Assembly: GCA_017483765.1 (NCBI GenBank)
Contig: JAFUVE010000026.1
Coordinates: 23,814-87,813, forward strand
Source: Bacteroidaceae bacterium
Lineage (GTDB): Bacteria > Bacteroidota > Bacteroidia > Bacteroidales > Bacteroidaceae
Direction: 5' to 3'
DNA: 64,000 nt
The notes beneath the pieces are model-generated. The model had not been told where the DNA came from. It was given only the letters and a program-made list of their open reading frames with translations, and ran no database searches. The position numbers and the translations under genes were made by a program. This document shows positions 57,853 through 64,000 of this stretch, in pieces. Within the stretch, counting starts at the first letter, position 1, and each line of letters starts with the position of its first letter.

Positions 57853-59235
57853 TTATTTGAAGAACTTGTCAAGGCGCTTCAGCGTGCCGGAGATGCAGAA
57901 GACGACGATGCGGTCGCCTTCGGAGAGCTGTGTGTTACCGCCAACGAGCATGGCTTTTCCGTCGCGGAACATTCCTCCGATGTTGACGCCTCTGGGAAGG
58001 CCCAGGTTCATCACCTTGTCGCGAGTCACTCTCGAGCCGGCCTTGACGACGAACTCGGCCACGTCGGCCTCTGCAACTGTGAGCATCTTCACGTTGTCGA
58101 CGTCGGACTTGAGCAGCATCTGGTAGATGTGGCTGGCAGCAATCACCTTCTTGTTGATCACTGTTCCTACGTCGAGCGACTCTGCCATGTCGAGGTAGTC
58201 GATGTTCTCAACCTGGGCGATGGTTTTTCTGACACCCCTTCTTCGCGCGGCTACGCAGGCGAGTATGTTCTCCTCGTCGTTGTCGGTGAGTGCGATGAAC
58301 GCGTCCATGCGGTCCATTCCTTCGTCGATGAGCAGTTCCATGTCGTGTCCCTCTCCGTTGATGATCATGGTGTTGTCCTGCACGAGTCCTCCGAGTTGCT
58401 CACAGCGTTCGAAACTCGGCTCCACCATCTTGATGTCCATCGACTGAGGCAACGCCCACGATGCTCTTACCGACAATTTGCCGCCTCCCAGTATGAGTGT
58501 GTTCTTGATTTGAGGGTAACCGCTCTTGCCGGCCAACACGGCAATCACGGGAATCGCCTCTTTGGTGGTCATGAAGAAGACGAGGTCGCGTGCCTTGATT
58601 TTCACGTCGCCGTTGGGGTGTATGGTCTCGCCGTCGCGCTTGATGGCCACGACGTGGAACTTATGCCCGTGGTGCATACCGATTTCCTTCAGTGTGTGTC
58701 CTATCAAGACGTTGGCCACGTTGCTGATTTCCTTGTCGAAAATAGGGTGGTCGTCGTGCATCTTCACGCTGAGCAGGACGAGGTCCCCCTTGTCGCCAAA
58801 CTCCCAGAGCTGTCTCACCCATGAGTACTTGCAAGAGTCGGCGATTTCGCGCGAGGCGAGCAACTCTGGATAGATGAGTGAGCTGATGCCGTTGCTCTCG
58901 AATATATGCTTGTTGTCCGGCTGCATATACTCGTAGTTGTCGATTCGGGCTACGGTGCGTTTGGCTCCCAGTTGCTTGGCTATCATCGCACACATGATGT
59001 TTGTGCTCTCGTCGGGTGTCACGGCAATGAAAAGGTCGGCGCTTTCGATGCCGGCATTCTTCATCTCTGCGATGGACGTGGGCTCAGCCACCAGGGTCAT
59101 GATGTCCAGGTCGCTGTTCACTTTGCTCAGACGCTCCTCGCTTGCGTCAAGTAGGATGACGTTGATGTTCTCGGCTGAAAGCATCCTGGCCAGATGGGTG
59201 CCTACGGCTCCTGCTCCTGCGATGATGATCTTCAT
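57853..59235 (-). CDS. trkA: Trk system potassium transporter TrkA
   Basis: 460 aa with two RCK units: first KTN Rossmann KIIIAGAGAVGTHLARMLS with LDASEERL, first TrkA-C domain about 140-220, second Rossmann TLILGGGKLSVRASWALPQ, second TrkA-C to the end (VVKAGSRVTRDKVMNLGLPR, GGNTQLSEGDRIVVFC). The NAD-binding glycine motif is perfect in the first unit, altered in the second (GGGKLS). Regulates TrkH gating. Between dxs and trkH in one direction. Confidence 0.95.
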   Translation of the reverse strand: MKIIIAGAGAVGTHLARMLSAENINVILLDASEERLSKVNSDLDIMTLVAEPTSIAEMKNAGIESADLFIAVTPDESTNIMCAMIAKQLGAKRTVARIDNYEYMQPDNKHIFESNGISSLIYPELLASREIADSCKYSWVRQLWEFGDKGDLVLLSVKMHDDHPIFDKEISNVANVLIGHTLKEIGMHHGHKFHVVAIKRDGETIHPNGDVKIKARDLVFFMTTKEAIPVIAVLAGKSGYPQIKNTLILGGGKLSVRASWALPQSMDIKMVEPSFERCEQLGGLVQDNTMIINGEGHDMELLIDEGMDRMDAFIALTDNDEENILACVAARRRGVRKTIAQVENIDYLDMAESLDVGTVINKKVIAASHIYQMLLKSDVDNVKMLTVAEADVAEFVVKAGSRVTRDKVMNLGLPRGVNIGGMFRDGKAMLVGGNTQLSEGDRIVVFCISGTLKRLDKFFK

Positions 59236-59285
59236 GTGTTGAGAGTTGAGTGTTTAGAGTTTAGAGTGCAGTTGCTGACAACTTG

Positions 59286-61199
59286 TTATTTTTGTCCGAT
59301 GATGAGTCTGGCGATGGATTCTGCGTCCATGCCGGTGATTTTCCTGAGTTCAGCAATGGTGCCGTGCTCCACGAACTCGTCGGGGATGCCTATCATGCTG
59401 ACCTTCACGTCGTAGTCATGCTCGTTGAAGAATTCGAGCACTGCGCTGCCAAGGCCGCCTTTCTTGACTCCGTCCTCCACGGTGATGACTCGCTTGAAAC
59501 GCTTGCCCACCTCATGAAGGATGTCCTGGTCTATCGGCTTGAGAAAACGCATGTCGTAGTGGGCAACGGATAGGGATGTGGTCTCTTCTGCCATCTTTAT
59601 CGCTTGCTCGGCTTCCTTTCCGATGGGGCCGATGGAGATGACTGCCACGTCCTTTCCGTCTTTCAGCTTACGTCCTTTTCCTACCTCGATTTCCTCAAGC
59701 GGGCACTGCCATTCCACAACAGAACCCCGTCCTCTGGGGTATCTGATGACGAAGGTGCCTTTGCCGGGAAGCTGGGCCGTATACATGAGTCTTCGCAGTT
59801 CCGTTTCGTCGTAGGGTGAGGCGATCGTGAGATTCGGTATTGGGCGTAGGAATGCCATGTCGAAGGCACCGTGATGCGTCGCTCCGTCTTCTCCCACGAG
59901 GCCGGCTCTGTCGATGCAGATGACGAGGGGGAGCTTCATGATGGCGGCGTCATGTATGATGTTGTCGTACGAACGCTGTAGGAACGATGAGTAGATGTTG
60001 CAGAAGGGTTGAAGTCCGTCCTTGGCCATTCCGCCAGAGAATGTCACGGCATGTCCCTCAGCAATGCCCACGTCGAACACCCGCTCTGGCATGGCTTCCA
60101 TCATGATGTTCATCGAGCAGCCTGTGGGCATGGCAGGCGTCACGCCCACTATCCTGGGATTCTGCTCTGCCAGTTCGAGCAGCGTCTTTCCGAACACGTC
60201 CTGGAACCGTGGCGGACAGGGTTTGTCGGGCGTGCTCTCTATGCGTTCGCCTGTGTCCTCGTTGAATTTGCCGGGAGCATGCCATAAGGTGGCGTTTTTC
60301 TCGGCAGGCTCATAGCCTTTGCCTTTGACCGTGTGCAGATGCAGCATCTTCGGACCTTTCATGTCCTTGATGGTCTGCAACACGCGTACCAACTCCTTCA
60401 CGTCGTGGCCGTCGACGGGACCGAAATACCTGAGGTTCAATCCCTCGAAGATGTTCTGCTGACGGCTCAGGAACGACTTTATGCTGTTGTTGAATCGTTG
60501 AATCCCGCGTTTGCTCTTTTCGTTGAGCCATCCCCATTTCGTCAGCTTTTTCGAGACGGAGTACCTCATGTTGTTGTATGTGGCGTTCGTCGTGAGCTTG
60601 AGCAACACTTTCCTCATGCCTCCCACGCTCTTGTCTATGGACATGTTGTTGTCGTTGAGGATAATGAGCATGTCGTTGGGCGTGGACGACGTGTTGTTCA
60701 GTCCTTCGAATGCCAGTCCTCCGCTCATGGCTCCGTCGCCGATGACGGCCACCACCTTACGGTCGTCCCCGTGAAGGTGTGCTGCCACCGCCATGCCCAG
60801 CGCGGCGCTGATGGAGTTGCTGGCGTGGCCGCAGCAAAAACTGTCGTATGGGCTCTCGTCGGGGAATGGGAAGGGCCTGAGTCCTCCCAACTTGCGGTTG
60901 GTGCAGAATCGTTCGCGTCTTCCTGTCAGTATCTTATGTCCGTATGCCTGGTGTCCTACGTCCCAGACGATGCGGTCGTGTGGTGTGTTGTAGACATAAT
61001 GCAGTGCCACGGTGATTTCCACGACTCCCAGACTGGAGGCGAGGTGTCCCGGGTTGGAGGACAGCTCTTTGATGATATCTTTCCGAAGCTCTTCACAGAG
61101 TTGTGGAAGCTGGTCCACCGTCAGTTTCTTGAGGTCGTCCGGCGTGTTGATATCCTTGAGCAGTTCTAAATTCGTTGTGTTCTGATTGTTTTCTGACAT
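59286..61199 (-). CDS. dxs: 1-deoxy-D-xylulose-5-phosphate synthase
   Basis: 637 aa from ATG 61199 ([20 protein letters not shown]); the open frame further upstream runs through the promoter and into ribF. First step of the MEP isoprenoid pathway (pyruvate + G3P), TPP enzyme. Seen: [38 protein letters not shown], the TPP motif [16 protein letters not shown] with [18 protein letters not shown], then the transketolase pyrimidine domain ([29 protein letters not shown]), [21 protein letters not shown]-terminal domain [15 protein letters not shown]. Complete. Confidence 0.97.
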   Translation of the reverse strand: MSENNQNTTNLELLKDINTPDDLKKLTVDQLPQLCEELRKDIIKELSSNPGHLASSLGVVEITVALHYVYNTPHDRIVWDVGHQAYGHKILTGRRERFCTNRKLGGLRPFPFPDESPYDSFCCGHASNSISAALGMAVAAHLHGDDRKVVAVIGDGAMSGGLAFEGLNNTSSTPNDMLIILNDNNMSIDKSVGGMRKVLLKLTTNATYNNMRYSVSKKLTKWGWLNEKSKRGIQRFNNSIKSFLSRQQNIFEGLNLRYFGPVDGHDVKELVRVLQTIKDMKGPKMLHLHTVKGKGYEPAEKNATLWHAPGKFNEDTGERIESTPDKPCPPRFQDVFGKTLLELAEQNPRIVGVTPAMPTGCSMNIMMEAMPERVFDVGIAEGHAVTFSGGMAKDGLQPFCNIYSSFLQRSYDNIIHDAAIMKLPLVICIDRAGLVGEDGATHHGAFDMAFLRPIPNLTIASPYDETELRRLMYTAQLPGKGTFVIRYPRGRGSVVEWQCPLEEIEVGKGRKLKDGKDVAVISIGPIGKEAEQAIKMAEETTSLSVAHYDMRFLKPIDQDILHEVGKRFKRVITVEDGVKKGGLGSAVLEFFNEHDYDVKVSMIGIPDEFVEHGTIAELRKITGMDAESIARLIIGQK

Positions 61200-61216
61200 T
61201 AAAACCTTGAATATAA

Positions 61217-61252
61217 TTTGCAAAATTACAAAAATCATGTTAACTTTGCAAA
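61217..61252. promoter_or_regulatory. Mirror-image divergent promoters of dxs and ribF
   Basis: Plus strand: TTTG 61217-61220, 20 bp, TAACTTTG 61241-61248 (ribF, 10 bp before its ATG). Minus strand: TTTG (plus CAAA 61249-61252), 20 bp, TAATTTTG (plus CAAAATTA 61221-61228; dxs). Each -33 box touches the -7 box of the opposite gene, so the two polymerases cannot bind at once. Confidence 0.65.
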
Positions 61253-61258
61253 TTACTG

Positions 61259-62197
61259 ATGAAAATTTATACGTTAGATATGTTAAAGAGCCCGTTGCAG
61301 GGCCGTTATGCTGCCACAATCGGTTTCTTCGACGGTGTTCACCGAGGACATCGCTTTTTGCTTGATTTCCTCCGTGGGGTGGGGCGTGAACGTGGATTGG
61401 CAACGTTGGTGGTGACTTTTCCCGACAGTCCCTCCCGGGTGCTCCGTCCGCAGTCCGAGGTACCGTTGCTCACCACCGCGGATGAGAAATGCCGGCTGCT
61501 TGAGCAGTGCGGTGTCGACAGTGTTGTTCTGCTTCCCTTCACTCATGAGCTCTCGTCGCTCACTGCCTTCGAGTTTATGGAGCAGGTGCTGCGCCGACGA
61601 CTTGGAGTGGATGTGCTGGTGATGGGTTATGACCACCGTTTCGGACGGGGAGGAGCCGCGTCTTTTGCCGACGATGTGGCTTATGGCCGTAGTTTGGGGC
61701 TGGATGTGGTGCAGGCGCCCGCTTATCATTTTGAAGCTGCTGCTGGCGACGTCGTTGTCTCTTCGTCTGCTATTCGGGAAGTCTTGCTGCAAGGGGAAGT
61801 GGAGAAAGCCAGGATTGGGCTGGGCTACGACTTTTTTCTGGAGGGACAGGTCACAGGCGGATACCATGTGGGCACGAGCCTGGGCTATCCCACGGCAAAT
61901 ATCTCCGTTCCTGCGTTCAAGCTGGTTCCGGCCGACGGCGTTTATGCCGTGCGGGTGGAGCTCGACGGATGGAAGGGGGCTGGCATGCTCAACATCGGAC
62001 ACCGGCCAACGCTCGACAACGGGACCGACCGATCGGTGGAGGTGCATATCTTTGATTTTCATGAGAATATCTATTCTGAGCATGTCCGTGTCTCATTCGT
62101 GAAATTCGTCCGTCGTGAGACCCGATTCGAATCGCTTGATGCCTTAAAACAACAACTGCAAACGGACGAGGCCGTTTGCAGAAGGATACTTTATTAG
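61259..62197 (+). CDS. ribF: Bifunctional riboflavin kinase / FAD synthetase
   Basis: 312 aa, normal length. Makes FMN, then FAD. N-terminal FAD synthetase: [18 protein letters not shown] (nucleotidyl motif with GH), [44 protein letters not shown]-terminal flavokinase: [17 protein letters not shown] (TAN Mg site), [33 protein letters not shown]. Shares a mirror promoter with dxs. A GTTTAAA heptamer array starts in its TAG stop. Confidence 0.96.
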   Translation: MKIYTLDMLKSPLQGRYAATIGFFDGVHRGHRFLLDFLRGVGRERGLATLVVTFPDSPSRVLRPQSEVPLLTTADEKCRLLEQCGVDSVVLLPFTHELSSLTAFEFMEQVLRRRLGVDVLVMGYDHRFGRGGAASFADDVAYGRSLGLDVVQAPAYHFEAAAGDVVVSSSAIREVLLQGEVEKARIGLGYDFFLEGQVTGGYHVGTSLGYPTANISVPAFKLVPADGVYAVRVELDGWKGAGMLNIGHRPTLDNGTDRSVEVHIFDFHENIYSEHVRVSFVKFVRRETRFESLDALKQQLQTDEAVCRRILY

Positions 62198-62481
62198 TTT
62201 AAAGTTTAAAGTTGAATGTTTAAAGAGGATTCATCACCAAAGTAACTACACTATTCACTTCGTAGAATCTTGTCACGATTACCTTCGGTGAATCTCCTAC
62301 GCCTCAACAATGCTCAAGCAAGCTTGGCATTGTATTCGGCTCAAACGGAGATTTCGGCAAAGTTCAAACAAGTTTGACTTTGCCCTCGCTGCTCCAAGAT
62401 TTTACTATTCACTTCGTAGAATCTTGTCACGACTCGGCAAAGTTCAAACAAGTTTGACTTTGCCCTCGCTGCTCCAAGATT
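62197..62481. repeat. Heptamers and three covarying hairpin elements, one nested in another
   Basis: GTTTAAA, GTTTAAA, GTTGAAT, GTTTAAA from the ribF stop (62197). Element 1: arms AATCTTG (62266-62272) / CAAGATT (62395-62401). Inside it, element 2: AATCTCC (62291-62297) / GGAGATT (62347-62353). Element 3: AATCTTG (62420-62426) / CAAGATT (62475-62481), otherwise equal to element 1 without the insert. CTATTCACTTCGTAG precedes both element 1 and element 3. Confidence 0.65.
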
Positions 62482-63975
62482 TCACTCTTCACTTATTTCA
62501 TTTTTCTCTTCGAGGCTGTGGAAGGAGCTTCCGTCGAAGCAGTGAGTGCAAATCTGGCATTTCTCCAGTCCGATGGCTTTGACGATGGTCTCGATCTTGG
62601 AGAATTTCAGTGTGTCTACATTCAGACGCCGTGCCATCTCTTCCACCATTGCATTGTATTCGGGTGAGTCGGTGGTGGCGTATGCCTTGATACGCTCTGC
62701 CGGGATGTCAGCGTCCGTGGCGGTCTGTGCGTCGGCCAGGCGGGTCTTGGTCAGTGAGTGGGTCTCCAGGTCCTTGATGATACGTCGCGAGATGAGTTCA
62801 AGCTCCGACTTGCTTGCCGAGAAGTTCACGAACGGGCAGGCATAAATCAGCGGCGGGCAGGCGATGCGCATGTGCACCTCTTTTGCTCCCAGCTCCTTCA
62901 ACACCTTGGTGTTCTCTCTGAGCTGCGTTCCGCGCACGATGGAGTCGTCGCAGAAGAGGCATCGCTTCCCTTCAAGCATGTCCTTGTTGGGGATGAGCTT
63001 CATCTTGGCCACGAGGTTGCGGATGGACTGGTTGGAAGGCATGAACGAACGTGGCCAGGTCGGTGTGTATTTGCTGATGCCGCGACGGTAGGTGGTGTTG
63101 TGTCCTTCGCTGTAGCCCACTGCCATGCCGATTCCAGAGTCGGGGATGCCGCCCACGGTGTCCACCTCGGTATCGTCCTCTTCTCCCATTACTTTACCTG
63201 TGGTGAACCGGACGTCTTCCACGTTCTTTCCCTCGTAGGATGAGGTTGGGAATCCGTAGTATATCCATAGGAAGGAGCAGATCTGCATCTTCTTGTTGGG
63301 CTTACGCAGCTGCTCCATGTGGTCGTGGTGCAGACGTACGATTTCTCCTGGCCCAACGTAGTATGTGGTCTCGAATCCGAGGTTGGGGAAAGCGGTGTTT
63401 TCGCTGGTCGCGGCCATCGCGTCATCTTTCTTTCCGATGACGATGGGTGTGCGGCCCCATGCGTCGCGGGCTGCGATGATGCCGTCCTCTGTCAGCAGGA
63501 GCATGGAGCAGGAGCCTTTCACCGTGTTGTACACGTTCTCGATTCCTTCCACGAAGGTCTTACCTTTCAGAATGAGCAGGCCTACCAGTTCGGTGGGGTT
63601 GATTTTCCCGGATGAGAACTCCGACAGGTGCATGTTCTGTGCCAGAAGCTGATCGGCTATTTCCTCTATGTTGTTGATTTTTGCTACTGTGACGAGAGCG
63701 AAGCGTCCGAGATGGCAGTTGAAGAGCATCGGCTGAGCGTCGGTGTCGCTGATGACTCCAATGCCCGACTGTCCGATGAACTTATGTAGTTCGGGCTCGA
63801 ATCGTGTCCTGAAATACGTGTTTTCCAAATTGTGGATGGCTCGGTAAAATCCCTTATCCTTGCAATAAGTTGCCATTCCCCCACGTTTTGTACCGAGATG
63901 CGATTGATAATCAGTACCATAGAATAAATCAGTCGCGCAATGCTCTGTCGACACGGTTCCAAAAAATCCACCCAT
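62482..63975 (-). CDS. PurF-like amidophosphoribosyltransferase lacking the catalytic cysteine
   Basis: 497 aa, full PurF length. N-terminal Ntn glutaminase fold (1-230) is recognisable (SHLGTKRGGMATY, FIGQSGIGVISDTDAQP, VKGSCSMLLLTEDGIIAARD, GRTPIVIGKKD, ATSENTAF), but it starts MGGFFGTVS where PurF has MCGI: the nucleophile Cys after the initiator Met is Gly. The PRTase half is good (WPRSFMPSNQSIRNLVAKMK; PRPP loop CLFCDDSIVRGTQLRENTKV; ACPPLIYACPF), and the C-terminus has CQICTHCFDG. It can hardly hydrolyse glutamine, so it may use ammonia, work with another subunit, or be regulatory. The start is fixed by the MGGFFG opening; the promoter lies beyond the window. Confidence 0.85.
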   Translation of the reverse strand: MGGFFGTVSTEHCATDLFYGTDYQSHLGTKRGGMATYCKDKGFYRAIHNLENTYFRTRFEPELHKFIGQSGIGVISDTDAQPMLFNCHLGRFALVTVAKINNIEEIADQLLAQNMHLSEFSSGKINPTELVGLLILKGKTFVEGIENVYNTVKGSCSMLLLTEDGIIAARDAWGRTPIVIGKKDDAMAATSENTAFPNLGFETTYYVGPGEIVRLHHDHMEQLRKPNKKMQICSFLWIYYGFPTSSYEGKNVEDVRFTTGKVMGEEDDTEVDTVGGIPDSGIGMAVGYSEGHNTTYRRGISKYTPTWPRSFMPSNQSIRNLVAKMKLIPNKDMLEGKRCLFCDDSIVRGTQLRENTKVLKELGAKEVHMRIACPPLIYACPFVNFSASKSELELISRRIIKDLETHSLTKTRLADAQTATDADIPAERIKAYATTDSPEYNAMVEEMARRLNVDTLKFSKIETIVKAIGLEKCQICTHCFDGSSFHSLEEKNEISEE

Positions 63976-64000
63976 AAAAAAATTAATATTTATTATTTTT

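Overview
The window reads as the chromosome of a Bacteroidales bacterium, most likely Prevotellaceae (Prevotella sensu lato). The evidence is the Bacteroidota promoter -7 box (TAnnTTTG) in front of many genes, weak or absent Shine-Dalgarno sequences, secreted proteins ending in the Prevotella-style tail GIYIxNGKKVxVK, families typical of the phylum (DUF4271, DUF4294, DUF3098, DUF2490, LytTR, glutaminyl cyclase lipoprotein), and a Bacteroidales-like gene order (DUF4271-hemD-rnpA-yidD; ftsX-DUF3098-uppP-truB-queA-folK; dxs-trkA-trkH). There is no rRNA, tRNA, CRISPR array or prophage that I can support. Layout: 1-7.0 kb is an accessory, partly AT-rich block of secreted proteins and lipoproteins with internal paralogy and gene remnants. 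7.3-13.0 kb holds a LytTR regulator and a signalling locus: two FHA/zinc-ribbon proteins, a membrane protein with an EF-hand-like loop, a secreted caspase-like protease and a membrane-anchored PP2C phosphatase, with no protein kinase in the window. 13.4-17.6 kb is housekeeping: metK behind a SAM-II-like riboswitch candidate, DUF4271, hemD, rnpA, yidD. 17.7-25.2 kb is mostly on the minus strand: OmpA lipoprotein, BASS transporter, small secreted protein, TPR protein, rsgA, frr, fumarase. 25.5-30.6 kb is a VTC-domain / DUF4956 / DUF2490 / dockerin-like / Cthe_2159-like cluster. 30.7-32.8 kb is an ATPase plus DUF4435 (TOPRIM-like) pair resembling the PARIS/OLD type of defence. 32.9-45.1 kb holds apt, mnmG, a U32 peptidase-like protein, an ECF sigma factor with a membrane partner, tatD, folK, queA, truB, uppP, DUF3098, ftsX and miaB. 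45.3-56.0 kb has a thioesterase, a large glycosidase, sufE, a REP-associated transposase between two copies of its probable REP element, a 984-aa secreted protein, a 66-aa small protein, glutaminyl cyclase and DUF4294. 56.2-64 kb has trkH, trkA, dxs, ribF and a PurF-like protein without its catalytic cysteine. The gaps are the most unusual part. They carry several families of short structured repeats that normal annotation would leave blank: (i) seven arrays with a strict 9-bp period (TTCTAGATT / TTCCGGATT / CTATAGATT type) 3' of genes; (ii) heptamer arrays (GTTTAGA / GTTTAAA / GTGAAAA / TTGACGA) that often begin inside the stop codon; (iii) hairpin elements of about 70 bp whose arms differ between copies but always stay complementary; (iv) a composite palindromic element of about 125 bp in front of both FHA genes and yidD. 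Working links: the glutaminyl cyclase fits the many predicted Ala-Gln / Gly-Gln signal-peptide junctions among the secreted proteins here; metK feeds queA and miaB with S-adenosylmethionine; mnmG, miaB, queA and truB form a tRNA-modification theme; trkA and trkH form one potassium uptake system.
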